From Archangium primigenium (lineage in GTDB: Bacteria > Myxococcota > Myxococcia > Myxococcales > Myxococcaceae), in the NCBI RefSeq assembly GCF_016904885.1, contig NZ_JADWYI010000001.1, forward strand, positions 5,518,001 through 5,582,000: 64,000 nucleotides of DNA, given 5' to 3'. The notes beneath the pieces are model-generated. The model did no database searches. It was not told the DNA's origin and saw only the letters and a list, made by a program, of their open reading frames with translations. Of the stretch, positions 8,343 to 16,577 are shown one piece after another (position 1 is the first letter of the stretch; every line of letters starts with the position of its first letter). The translations under genes were made by a program, and so were the position numbers.

Positions 8343-9923
8343 CTATCGCTTTCCGGCCGGCTTGGGGCGCTTGCGCGCCTCCCGCTTCTCCCGGCCCGGA
8401 CGCTCGCGGAATAGCAGCCGGATGGGGACGCGGATGTCGAAGGTCTTGCGCAGTTGGTTGGTGATGTAGCGCTTGTACATGTCCGGCACGCCTTCCGGAC
8501 GGTTGCAGGTGATGGCGAAGGTGGGCGGCGCCGTGCCCACCTGGGCCATGTAGTACACCCGGAGGGGTCCCCGGCCCACGATGGGCGCCGGGTGGTTGTC
8601 CTCGATGTGCTTGAGCAGCCGGTTGAGCTGCGGCGTGGGCGAGCGGTAGCGGAACTGGTCCGCCAGCTCCACCGCCAGCTCCAGCACCTTCTCCACCTTG
8701 GAGCCGTTGAGCGCCGAGGTGAAGACGATGGGCGCGTAGTGCACGAACTTCAGCGCGTACTTGAGCTCCTCGCGGAAGAGCTCCTGCTTGCGCTGATCCG
8801 TGCTGATGAGATCCCACTTGTTCACCACGATGACCAGCGCGCGGCCCTTCTCCTCGGCGATGCCGGCGAGCCGGGCGTCCTGGTCCACCGCGGGCTCGGT
8901 GGCGTCCATGAGCAGCACCGCCACGTCGCTGCGCTCCATGGACTTGAGCGCCGCCACCACCGAGAACTTCTCCAACCGGTGGGCGATCGTCTTCTTGCGC
9001 CGGATGCCCGCGGTGTCCGTGAGGATGACCTGGCGATCCTTGTAGGTGAGCGCCGAGTCGATGGGATCGCGCGTGGTGCCGGGCACCTCGCTGGCCACCA
9101 CGCGCTTCTCCTTGAGCAGCGCGTTGACGAGCGTGCTCTTGCCCACGTTGGGCCGCCCGATGATGGCGATGCGGATGGGGCGCTCCTCCTCCTCGTCCTC
9201 GTCCGCGGTGGCGGCGGGACCCGCGTCCCCCTCCCCCTCCTCGTCCGCCTCGCCCTTGTCCGACGTGTCCGAGGCCGCCTTCTTGCCCGGGCCGTCCTCG
9301 TCGTCGTCGTCCAGATCGTCGTCGTCCGCGTCGGGCTGGAAACCGAAGTCGATCTCGGTGAGCGCGTCGCCGTCCTCGGACGTCTCGGCGAAGGCCTTGG
9401 CGGCCAATTCCTCGTCGTCCATGGGCGGCAGCTTACCGACCACCGCCTCCATCATGTTGCCCACGCCCAGGCCGTGCTCGGCGGAGATGGCGAACACCTC
9501 GCCCAGGCCCAGGCGGAAGAACTCGGCGGCGTGCGCCTGCACGGTGTGCGACTCGCTGTCGAGCTTGTTGGCGGCCACCACCACGGGCTTGCCGCTCTGG
9601 CGCAGGTAGGTGGCGACCTCCTGGTCCGCCGCGGTCAGGCCCGCGCGCGCGTCCGTCACGAACACGATGGCGTCACACTCCTCCACGGCGAGCTGCGCCT
9701 GCTCGCGCACCTGCTGCAGGAGCGAGTCCTTCTCGCCGGGCACGAAGCCGCCCGTGTCGATGAGGGTGAGGAACCGGCCCTCGCACTCCACGTCCCAGTA
9801 ATGCCGGTCCCGGGTGACGCCGGGGATGTCCTCCACCAGCGCGATGCGGCGCCGGGCGAGGCGATTGAACAGCGTGGACTTGCCCACGTTGGGGCGTCCG
9901 ACGATGGCGACCAAAGGCTTCAT
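8343..9923 (-). CDS. der: Ribosome biogenesis GTPase Der (EngA)
   Basis: A double-GTPase needed for 50S subunit maturation. Two G domains are evident: GRPNVGKST, DTGG and NKLD in the first, and GRPNVGKST, DTAG and NKWD in the second. A KH-like domain follows, then a very basic tail (REKREARKRPKPAGKR). At 526 aa it is longer than usual (roughly 440-490). The extra length is an acidic, low-complexity linker between the G domains, about residues 190-245, rich in Asp, Glu and Ser. The ATG has AGGAAG upstream and lies 10 bp after the era stop, so the two are co-transcribed. Confidence 0.96.
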   Translation of the reverse strand: MKPLVAIVGRPNVGKSTLFNRLARRRIALVEDIPGVTRDRHYWDVECEGRFLTLIDTGGFVPGEKDSLLQQVREQAQLAVEECDAIVFVTDARAGLTAADQEVATYLRQSGKPVVVAANKLDSESHTVQAHAAEFFRLGLGEVFAISAEHGLGVGNMMEAVVGKLPPMDDEELAAKAFAETSEDGDALTEIDFGFQPDADDDDLDDDDEDGPGKKAASDTSDKGEADEEGEGDAGPAATADEDEEEERPIRIAIIGRPNVGKSTLVNALLKEKRVVASEVPGTTRDPIDSALTYKDRQVILTDTAGIRRKKTIAHRLEKFSVVAALKSMERSDVAVLLMDATEPAVDQDARLAGIAEEKGRALVIVVNKWDLISTDQRKQELFREELKYALKFVHYAPIVFTSALNGSKVEKVLELAVELADQFRYRSPTPQLNRLLKHIEDNHPAPIVGRGPLRVYYMAQVGTAPPTFAITCNRPEGVPDMYKRYITNQLRKTFDIRVPIRLLFRERPGREKREARKRPKPAGKR

Positions 9924-9933
9924 TGACGGCTTC

Positions 9934-10869
9934 CTACTCGTAACCCAGCTTCTTGAGGCCCTCGGGCCGCTCGCTCCAGCGGGGCTCCACCCGCACCCGG
10001 AGCGAGAGGTACACGTGCGCCCCCAAGAGCCGCTGGATGGCCTTGCGCGCGTCCGTACCGATCGTCTTCAACATCTGCCCCTGCTTGCCGATGATGATGG
10101 CCTTCTGGCTGTCCCGCTCCACGTAGATGGAGCCGGAGATCCGGATGAGCCCGGCGAGCTTGCCCGGGGGCGTGCCCGGCAGGGGCTCGCGCTCGGACTC
10201 GTCGAAGAAGTCCACCACCACGGCCGTGGAGTAGGGAATCTCCTGGTGGCAGTGGCGCAGCACCTGCTCGCGCACGTACTCGGCCACGAGCGTGCGCTCG
10301 GCCTGATCCGTGAGCACGTCCTCGGGAAAGAGCGGCTCGCCCTCGGGCATGTGCGAGAGCACCGTGCGAAACAGCCCCTCCACCCCGTCGTCCTCCTTGG
10401 CCGAGATGGGAATCACCTCGGCGAAGGGGAACTCGCGGCGGTACAGGTCGATGAGCGGCAGGAGCACCAGCTTGGCCACCGTGTCGATCTTGTTGATGAC
10501 CAGGAAGGTGGGCTTGCCGAGCTTCTGCAACTGCTCGAGGATGACGCGGTTGCCCGGCCCGACCTCGACCTTGTCCGAGGCCTCGATGACGAAGAGGACG
10601 AGGTCCACCTCCTCCGCCGCCTGCAGGGCCACGTCCACCATGTACCGGTTGAGCTGCCCCTTGGCCTGGTGGATGCCGGGCGTGTCGAGGAAGGCCACCT
10701 GCCCCTCGGGCCGCGACACCACACCGAGGATCCGGTTGCGCGTCGTCTGCGGCTTGGGGGACACGATGGCGAGCTTCTCGCCGGTGAGTTGATTGAGCAG
10801 CGTGCTCTTGCCCACGTTGGGACGGCCGATGAGCGCGGCGAATCCGCTGCGGTGTGTCGTTGAAGGCAT
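9934..10869 (-). CDS. era: GTPase Era
   Basis: A 311-residue Ras-like GTPase that binds 16S rRNA during 30S maturation. Motifs present are GRPNVGKST (P-loop), the switch segment KPQTTRNRILGV, DTPG, NKID and a C-terminal KH domain with GxxG in IIIGKQGQMLKTIG. The start MPSTTHRSG gives the normal family length; the longer open frame would add 48 residues without similarity. The ribosome-binding site is weak. It follows rnc after 153 bp in the classical rnc-era order. Confidence 0.95.
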   Translation of the reverse strand: MPSTTHRSGFAALIGRPNVGKSTLLNQLTGEKLAIVSPKPQTTRNRILGVVSRPEGQVAFLDTPGIHQAKGQLNRYMVDVALQAAEEVDLVLFVIEASDKVEVGPGNRVILEQLQKLGKPTFLVINKIDTVAKLVLLPLIDLYRREFPFAEVIPISAKEDDGVEGLFRTVLSHMPEGEPLFPEDVLTDQAERTLVAEYVREQVLRHCHQEIPYSTAVVVDFFDESEREPLPGTPPGKLAGLIRISGSIYVERDSQKAIIIGKQGQMLKTIGTDARKAIQRLLGAHVYLSLRVRVEPRWSERPEGLKKLGYE

Positions 10870-11022
10870 CTGGAGCTTCAGAAGGTCGAAGGTGATCGGG
10901 ATGAACCCGGACGACGGGTTCCTCCCCGCAACAACATGCGGAACAACATCCGTCCCGCCCTTTCCGGTCGGAAAGCGGGCGCGCGACCTTACTTGTTCGC
11001 CACCGCCGAGCACACCAAGATT

Positions 11023-11781
11023 TCAGCCCGGCGTGCCCGCGGGTCCCATTCCCTCCGGGGCTTCCGGCTTTTCCCGTCGCTTCCGCCACTCCTCCAGCGC
11101 CGTCCGGGCCGCCATCTGCTCGGCGTCCTTCTTGCTGCGCCCCGTGGCCGTGGCGTACAGCTCCTCACCTAGGAGCACCTGGACCTCGAAGATCTTCTCG
11201 TGGTCCGGGCCGGACTCGGACACGGTGCGGTAGCGGGGCGTGAGCTTGAGGTGCTCCTGGGCGGCCTCCTGGAGCTTCGTCTTGTAGTCCAGGCGGCTGA
11301 GGGCCTGGGCCACGCCGTCCAGGGCCTCGGCGAAGTGCCGGTCCACCAGGGTCATCACCGGCGCGAGCCCCTCGCCCAGGTACACCGCGGCGAACACGGC
11401 CTCCAGGGCGTTGGCCAACAGCGAGTGCTTGTCCCGGCCGCCGCTGAGCTCCTCGCCCCGGCCGAGCAGCAACAGCTCGCCGAGCGCGAGCCGCCGGGCG
11501 ATGCGCGACAGGCCCTCCTCGTTGACGATGCGCGCGCGCAGGGGCGTGAGCTCGCCCTCCTTCATCAGGGGAAAGCGCTCCATGAGCCGGTGGCCCACGG
11601 CGAGGTTGAGCACCGCGTCGCCGAGGAACTCCAGCCGCTCGTTGTCCTGGGCCCCCTCGCTGCGGTGCTCGTTGATCCAGCTCTTGTGCGTGAGCGCCAC
11701 GAGCGCCAATTCTGGCCGCGCGAAGGGCGCGCCCAGCCGCTCCTCCAGCGCCTTCACCCGCTCGGCCTGTTGCCCCGTCAT
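11023..11781 (-). CDS. rnc: Ribonuclease III
   Basis: A 252-residue double-strand-specific endoribonuclease that processes rRNA precursors and structured mRNAs. The RNase III signature NERLEFLGDAVL is intact. A double-stranded RNA-binding domain (about residues 160-230, with the KKDAEQMAARTALEEW helix) completes it. In the second metal-binding helix the sequence reads SLLANALEAVFAAVYL. Asn therefore stands where E. coli has the metal ligand Asp114, while the following Glu is kept; the codon is AAC. The ATG at 11781 is used, and a GTG five codons upstream is equally possible. The gene lies in the rnc-era-der run. Confidence 0.94.
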   Translation of the reverse strand: MTGQQAERVKALEERLGAPFARPELALVALTHKSWINEHRSEGAQDNERLEFLGDAVLNLAVGHRLMERFPLMKEGELTPLRARIVNEEGLSRIARRLALGELLLLGRGEELSGGRDKHSLLANALEAVFAAVYLGEGLAPVMTLVDRHFAEALDGVAQALSRLDYKTKLQEAAQEHLKLTPRYRTVSESGPDHEKIFEVQVLLGEELYATATGRSKKDAEQMAARTALEEWRKRREKPEAPEGMGPAGTPG

Positions 11782-11844
11782 CACGCCGCCATCCACGCGC
11801 CGGGGTGGGACATCCTCTGGGTGCGCCTCGCCTGTGCCAAAACC

Positions 11845-12708
11845 CTACTCCTGTGGGGGATCCGTCGCGATCAGCTTCACCGCCTCCGCTGGGACCTTCA
11901 ACAAACTGGCCACCAGGGGAATCACGCCGGGGAATCCCTCCAATTCGAAGCGCTCCGCCCACACCTTGCCCTGGGGCCCGGCGAGCAGGCCCCGGAACGT
12001 CCGCCCCGACACCCGCGCCGCCGCGAACCGGTACGGCTTGCCCCCCACCTCCAGCACCACCAGCAGTTCCAGGGCGCTGCGCGGCGGAATCAGCGCCCGC
12101 TCCCCGAAGGCCCGCAGGACCTCGGAGAAGCGCAAGACGCCCTCCCCCTCCCCCGGCGTGGGCGCCCGGGTCCGGGCCTCCTCGCCGAAGAGCGCCGCCA
12201 GGTAGCCCACCAGCGCGCCCCGCTCCCGGAACTCGGACAGCTCGAAGCCATGCCCCGGCGGCACCACGAGCGCCTGCCCCTGCCGCACCGCGCTGGACAC
12301 CTGGAAGTTGCCCTGCCGGTCCGCCACCAGCGTCAGCGACAGCCCCTGCTCGGACAGGTGCGCCGACAGGCCCATGGACACGGGATCCACCCGGGGCGCG
12401 AGCCCCAGGGCCCGCAGCTCCGCGGACCGGCGCTGCACGTGGAAGAGGTGCTCGTGGAAGGCATCGGCCAGCTCGGACTCCACGTCCCCGCGGCCCGTCA
12501 CCGCGCCGAGCGCGATGGCCTTCAGCCCCATCACCTCCGGCGGTGAGATGGGCACGAGCCGCTCCTCGCGCACGAGGAACACCACCCGCGACACCTGGCG
12601 CTGCCCCACCGGGTTGTCCAGGGGCTCGGCCAGCACGAGGTGCACCTCCGGGCCGCCCGCGCCCTCCCGGGCCTCCAGTCCGAGCTGTGCGAGCCGGCCG
12701 GAGTCCAT
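11845..12708 (-). CDS. Hypothetical protein, coupled to acyl-CoA dehydrogenase
   Basis: I do not recognise this 287-residue protein. It is soluble, with no signal peptide or membrane segment, and alternates beta-rich and Leu-rich helical stretches. No catalytic motif stands out. Its ATG overlaps the stop of the acyl-CoA dehydrogenase gene by one base (TGATG), so it is translationally coupled to that gene, and rnc follows 63 bp downstream. Normal codon use shows it is a real gene. A GTG one codon upstream is an alternative start. Confidence 0.78.
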   Translation of the reverse strand: MDSGRLAQLGLEAREGAGGPEVHLVLAEPLDNPVGQRQVSRVVFLVREERLVPISPPEVMGLKAIALGAVTGRGDVESELADAFHEHLFHVQRRSAELRALGLAPRVDPVSMGLSAHLSEQGLSLTLVADRQGNFQVSSAVRQGQALVVPPGHGFELSEFRERGALVGYLAALFGEEARTRAPTPGEGEGVLRFSEVLRAFGERALIPPRSALELLVVLEVGGKPYRFAAARVSGRTFRGLLAGPQGKVWAERFELEGFPGVIPLVASLLKVPAEAVKLIATDPPQE

Positions 12709-13862
12709 CACGCCTGCTTGAAGACCTCGCGCGAGATGATGGAGCGCTGGATCTCGCTCGTGCCCTCGCCGATCTCACACAGCTTGGCGTCACGCAGGTA
12801 GCGCTCCACGGGGAACTCGCGCGTGTAGCCGTAGCCGCCGTGGATCTGCACCGCCTTGTTGCACGCGCGCGTGGCCGCCTCGGAGGCGAACAGCTTGGCC
12901 ATGGAGGCCTCCTGGCTGTAGGGCTTGCCCGCGTCCGCGAGGCACGCCGCGCGGTGCACCAGCAGGCGCGCCGCGTCCACCTCCGTCTTCATGTCCGCGA
13001 ACATCCAGCGCAGGCCCTGGAACTCGGAGATGGGCTGGCCGAAGGCGGTGCGCTCGCGGGCGTAGCGCACCGACTCCTCCAGCGCGCCACGGCCCAGGCC
13101 CACCGACAAGGCGCCGATGGTGATGCGACCCTTGTCCAGGATCTTCATCGTGTCGATGAAGCCCGCGTCCACCTCGCCCAGGCGGTGCCAGTCCGACACC
13201 TCCACGTCCTCCATCACCAGCTCCGCCGTGTCCGAGGAGCGCATGCCGAGCTTGCCGTGGATGGACCGCTGGCTGAAGCCCTTCATGCCCTTCTCCAGGA
13301 GGAAGGCGGTGATGCCCTTCTGCTTCTTCTCCGGCGAGGTCACCGCCAGCACCACGAACACGTCCCCCACGGTGCCCTGGGTGATGAACATCTTCGCGCC
13401 GTTGATGACCCAGCCGTCGCCCTTGCGCACCGCCGTGGTCTTCATGCCCGCCGCGTCCGAGCCGCTGCCCGGCTCGGTGAGCCCCCAGGCCCCCAGCCAC
13501 TCGCCCGTGGCGAGCTTGGGCAGGTACTTGCTCCGCTGCGCGTCGTTGCCGAACACGCGCAGGTGGCTCGTGCCCAGGCCGTTGTGCGACGCCACCGTGA
13601 GCGCCAGCGAGCCGTCATAGCGGGCGATCTCCTCGACCGCCACCGCCACCGCCAGCGAGTCCATCGCCGCTCCGCCGTACTCCTCGGAGACGAGCATGCC
13701 CATCACACCGAGCGCGCCCAGTTCCCGGACCACGTCCAGGGGGAAGTGCTCGTCCTTGTCCCACTCGCGCGCGTGGGGCCGCACCTTCCGCTCGCAGAAG
13801 TCTCGGAGGGACGCCTGAAGGGCGCGATGGCTTTCGGGAAGTTCGAAGTCCATGGGGGGCAT
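12708..13862 (-). CDS. Acyl-CoA dehydrogenase
   Basis: A 384-residue flavoprotein of the SCAD/MCAD-type family, which oxidises acyl-CoA to enoyl-CoA and passes electrons to ETF. The family segments WGLTEPGSGSDAAGMKT and QIHGGYGYTREFPVERYLRD are present. The stretch IGEGTSEIQR holds the probable catalytic Glu (the IYEGT Glu of MCAD). The length is typical. The first ATG is used although no good ribosome-binding site precedes it; ATG three codons later is possible. It heads the long rnc-era-der-bamB gene run. A role in beta-oxidation or branched-chain amino acid breakdown is likely, but chain-length preference cannot be read. Confidence 0.93.
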   Translation of the reverse strand: MPPMDFELPESHRALQASLRDFCERKVRPHAREWDKDEHFPLDVVRELGALGVMGMLVSEEYGGAAMDSLAVAVAVEEIARYDGSLALTVASHNGLGTSHLRVFGNDAQRSKYLPKLATGEWLGAWGLTEPGSGSDAAGMKTTAVRKGDGWVINGAKMFITQGTVGDVFVVLAVTSPEKKQKGITAFLLEKGMKGFSQRSIHGKLGMRSSDTAELVMEDVEVSDWHRLGEVDAGFIDTMKILDKGRITIGALSVGLGRGALEESVRYARERTAFGQPISEFQGLRWMFADMKTEVDAARLLVHRAACLADAGKPYSQEASMAKLFASEAATRACNKAVQIHGGYGYTREFPVERYLRDAKLCEIGEGTSEIQRSIISREVFKQA

Positions 13863-14122
13863 CTATACCAAAGGGGTGGACGGGGCCACCGAAGCGGCAT
13901 CCCCGGGGCTCGACGGCATACCAGAAAGGCGCTCGGCTGGCTGCTTTCCATCGGGGCGAGCGCATCCGACCACCACTCAACGTCTGCCCCGCGACCCGAG
14001 TGACACGCGATCCTGGGGGATGGCAGCCCGGAAAACCCTCCCTACATTTCCGTCTTACAAGGGTGATGCGCCGCGGGGGCCTTCACCGTCTTGCATGGCC
14101 GAGGGCCAGGAGGAGGATGGGT

Positions 14123-14470
14123 ATGTTTTTCGAGAAGAAGGCCAAGTTGGCGGTGAAGAGCGACCTGTACCGGAAGTATCTCGCCAAGAAGCTCTTCAAG
14201 GAGCTGCCGAAGTACGCCCGGACCCAGTGGAACGACTTCGAGCCGGATGATGCGCTGCGCTACGTGGGGCTGACCACCTACAAGCCCGCCCGCGCCTCGT
14301 TCGCCGGCATCGGCGCCTTCGTCATCGGCTGCGCCGTGGGTGGCATCGCCGCCCTGCTGCTCACGCCCAAGACCGGCCCCGAGCTGCGCACGGACGTGAA
14401 GGACCGCGCCATCGACTACCTCGGCAAGCAGGGCATCAACGTTGGCCAGGAGAAGACGGCCAACGCCTGA
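14123..14470 (+). CDS. YtxH domain-containing small protein
   Basis: A 115-residue protein. After a basic N-terminal part (FFEKKAKLAVKSDLYRKYL) comes a Gly/Ala-rich hydrophobic segment (about residues 58-80). It leads into LLLTPKTGPELRTDVKDRA, the hallmark of YtxH/GvpP-type proteins linked to envelope or stress functions. The start at 14123 is preceded by AGGAGG at the right distance; the frame is open upstream but unlikely to be coding. It stands alone on the plus strand, and the 260 bp before it hold no other gene. Confidence 0.8.
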   Translation: MFFEKKAKLAVKSDLYRKYLAKKLFKELPKYARTQWNDFEPDDALRYVGLTTYKPARASFAGIGAFVIGCAVGGIAALLLTPKTGPELRTDVKDRAIDYLGKQGINVGQEKTANA

Positions 14471-14493
14471 GTCCCGCCTCGCGGGAGATGACG

Positions 14494-14532
14494 GGAGCTC
14501 GTGGGCACCGCGCGCCGGTGGTCACGGGCTCC
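14494..14532. terminator. Convergent-gene hairpin after the YtxH gene
   Basis: A 16-bp stem with two mismatches and one G-U pair (left arm 14494-14509, right arm 14517-14532) closes a 7-nt GCGCGCC loop. It lies between the convergent YtxH and TonB-like genes. There is no U-tract, so this is a probable rather than certain shared terminator. Confidence 0.45.
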
Positions 14533-14565
14533 TCGCCTTTCGCGGGCCTCGTCTTCCCTGGGGCC

Positions 14566-15774
14566 TCAGTAGACCCGTAACAGTCGGGTCTGGATGTCGA
14601 AGTGCGGCTGGCGCAAGTCCGGCACGTACACCTCGCCGCGCACCTCGTCGAAGCCGCCCGACAACACGCCCAGCGCGCCCAGGGCCGAGAAGTAGGCGGC
14701 ATCCGAGGCCCCGAGCTTGGGGAGCTCCGACACCTTCACCGTCCGCGTGAAGCTCACCCGCCCGGCGACCGACCAGACGCTGCGCACGGTGGGGGCCCGC
14801 GAGCGCTGGGCGAAGTGCTCGGACGCGGGCCCCAGCGCCGCCAGGGCCTTGGGCACGTTCTCCAGCACATAGGTGTCGAAGAGCGGATTGTGGGAGGACT
14901 CGAGCAGCTTCACCCCCAGCACCCGACCCGAGGGGGATTGCTCCAGCTCCACCTGGACCCGCAGCGCGCTCGCGCCCCGGGAGTAGGCATCGACCCGGTC
15001 GGCGAACGTCGTTCCCGTGCGGGCCCTCGCCCCCGCCGCTCCCGAGAGCGCCACGTCCTGCAGACGGTCCGTGCCCAGGGGTCCGCCCACCGCGTCCGGC
15101 GCGCCCCAGGCGCCATAGGCCTTGGCCTCGGCCTTCATCGCGTTGAGCCCCTCGGTCCACGCCGGGCCGGGCTTGAAGAAGTGCTTGAGCACGCCCTCGT
15201 AGGAGAAGAGCGGCGCGCCGGTGAGCCCCTTCTCCAACGCGCGATCCATCTCGCCGAAATAGCTGTCGACGAGGCCGTTCTCCACCCGCTCCGTCGCCAG
15301 CTCGTCCGCGACGAAGCCCTGGACCCGCTCCGTCACCCTCACCTGCTCCTGCTCGCGCTCCGTGAGCGCCGGAGGTTCGGAGGACGCCGAGGCCCCCGGC
15401 GCCGCGGGGGCCACCGGCAGACCTCCCGCGCCGGGAAACAGCCGCACGGCCCGGGGCACGTCCTGTCGGGGGGCCTCGACGACGGGCGGCCCCACCGACG
15501 GCGGCAGAGGCGCGGCGACCTCGGGCGGAGGTCGTGCCCGAGCGGGCCCTCGCGCGGGGGGCCTGGCGGGAGCCGGAGGCGGAGGGACGGGCGTGGGAGG
15601 TGGCGGCTCACGCCGGGGCGTGGGGGGGAGGATCTCCACGACGAGCGGCGCGGCGCGGACGCGCGCGGACTCGGGACGCACGGGCGCCGCCTCTCGCCGC
15701 CACACCCAGAGCCCCAGGGCCCCGTGCAGCACGAGGGACACTCCCACCGCCATCAGCAGGCGAGCGCGCCGCAT
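14566..15774 (-). CDS. TonB-like periplasmic protein, proline-rich
   Basis: A 402-residue protein with a TonB-type layout. It has one N-terminal signal-anchor helix (about residues 7-24), a long Pro/Arg/Ala-rich spacer (about 28-120) and a C-terminal periplasmic part. The latter contains ALRVQVELEQSPSGRVLGVK and a segment resembling the TonB C-terminal fold. No TonB box partner is encoded beside it, but the haem receptor operon lies 1.4 kb upstream on the same strand, which makes an energy-transducing role plausible. The C-terminal region is longer than in ordinary TonB, so it may instead be a structural or motility-linked TonB-domain protein. Myxobacteria encode many such paralogues. Confidence 0.65.
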   Translation of the reverse strand: MRRARLLMAVGVSLVLHGALGLWVWRREAAPVRPESARVRAAPLVVEILPPTPRREPPPPTPVPPPPAPARPPARGPARARPPPEVAAPLPPSVGPPVVEAPRQDVPRAVRLFPGAGGLPVAPAAPGASASSEPPALTEREQEQVRVTERVQGFVADELATERVENGLVDSYFGEMDRALEKGLTGAPLFSYEGVLKHFFKPGPAWTEGLNAMKAEAKAYGAWGAPDAVGGPLGTDRLQDVALSGAAGARARTGTTFADRVDAYSRGASALRVQVELEQSPSGRVLGVKLLESSHNPLFDTYVLENVPKALAALGPASEHFAQRSRAPTVRSVWSVAGRVSFTRTVKVSELPKLGASDAAYFSALGALGVLSGGFDEVRGEVYVPDLRQPHFDIQTRLLRVY

Positions 15775-15798
15775 GGGAGACCGCGCGGGAGGCGCCGC

Positions 15799-16266
15799 TC
15801 AGGGCGCGTGCAGGCCCTTGAGCACGTCCAGGGCCTCGGAGATGTGCCGCGTCGCCTGGAGCTGCGAGCTGAACACGTGCCGCACGATGCCCTGCCGATC
15901 GATGACGTAGGTGACCCGGCCCGGCATCAGCCCCAGGAACGAGCGCGGCACACCGAAGCGCTGGCGCAGTGAGCCATCCGCGTCACTCACCAGCGAGAAG
16001 GGCAGCCGGTGCTTGGAGGCGAACGCCTCGTGCGACGCGGAGCCGTCGGCGCTCACGCCGATGACCTCGGCGCCCGCGTCGGAGAAGGCCTCATAGGAAT
16101 CCCGGAAGGAGCAGGCCTGGGCGGTGCAGCCCGGTGTGTCGTCCTTCGGGTAGAAGTAGACCACCACGGCCTTGCCCTGCCGCCGCAGCTCCCCGAGGCT
16201 CGCCACGCTTCCGTTCTTGAGGGTGAAGGTGAAGTCCGGGGCTTCGTCGCCGACCTTGATTGCCAT
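15799..16266 (-). CDS. bcp: Peroxiredoxin, Bcp/PrxQ type
   Basis: A 155-residue thioredoxin-dependent peroxidase that reduces hydrogen peroxide and organic hydroperoxides. The motif DDTPGCTAQACSFRD holds the peroxidatic Cys and, five residues later, the resolving Cys typical of the Bcp/PrxQ group. The start MAIKVGDEAPDF has AGGAG upstream; the longer open frame is not needed for the fold. It ends 24 bp before the TonB-like gene, so the two may be co-transcribed. Its upstream region carries the first G-run RNA element on the opposite strand. Confidence 0.94.
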   Translation of the reverse strand: MAIKVGDEAPDFTFTLKNGSVASLGELRRQGKAVVVYFYPKDDTPGCTAQACSFRDSYEAFSDAGAEVIGVSADGSASHEAFASKHRLPFSLVSDADGSLRQRFGVPRSFLGLMPGRVTYVIDRQGIVRHVFSSQLQATRHISEALDVLKGLHAP

Positions 16267-16402
16267 GGGGAACTCCTGAGGGAGAGCGCCTGTATAGACC
16301 CGGGCCCGGCCGCCGGTAAGTCCTACCGTTTCCGCGCCGCACGCGCCCCCGTCCACTCCCACAAACCCGCGAAACTCCAGGGTTTTTCCAGGCCCACGGG
16401 GC

Positions 16403-16418
16403 TGGCACGCCGCCTGCT
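16403..16418 (+). promoter_or_regulatory. Sigma54-type -24/-12 promoter, element A
   Basis: TGGCACGCCGCCTGCT matches the sigma54 consensus TGGCACG-N4-TTGCW with one mismatch and exact GG to GC spacing. The predicted transcription start is near 16429, just before the G-run array. The extended sequence GCTGGCACGC...TGCT.TG..TCCTCC recurs at 45733 in element B. Confidence 0.65.
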
Positions 16419-16428
16419 ATGTCTCCTC

Positions 16429-16577
16429 CTCGTCCGGGGGGACACAGCAGTCGGGGGGAATTCGTCCGGGGGGACGATGCAGGGGACGGCGGAATCGGGG
16501 GATCTCGCCGGGGGGAACGCAGTCGAGGGGAGGATTTGGGGAGGAGCCGCGGGGGTGGCTCCTCCCCAAGTTCTTTT
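16429..16577 (+). ncRNA. Candidate G-run small RNA, element A
   Basis: A predicted transcript of about 149 nt lies in the 310-bp gap between the peroxiredoxin and HmuY genes, both on the other strand. It starts after a sigma54-type promoter and ends in a 13-bp hairpin followed by GTTCTTTT. Eight G-runs of 4-6 bases occur at 16436, 16453, 16468, 16482, 16497, 16510, 16527 and 16538, and most end in GGA. A 13-bp direct repeat, CGTCCGGGGGGAC, occurs at 16431-16443 and 16463-16475; the second copy can fold as a 6-bp stem with a GGGG loop. No convincing reading frame is present. Function is unknown: a protein-binding sponge, an antisense RNA or a G-quadruplex-forming RNA are all possible. Confidence 0.5.
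16536..16577 (+). terminator. Intrinsic terminator of element A (and of hmuY in reverse)
   Basis: A perfect 13-bp stem (16536-16548 with 16557-16569) closes an 8-nt loop, GCGGGGGT, followed on the plus strand by GTTCTTTT. It abuts the HmuY stop codon on the minus strand, so it may terminate both transcripts. The loop motif matches that of the terminator at 45881. Confidence 0.65.
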
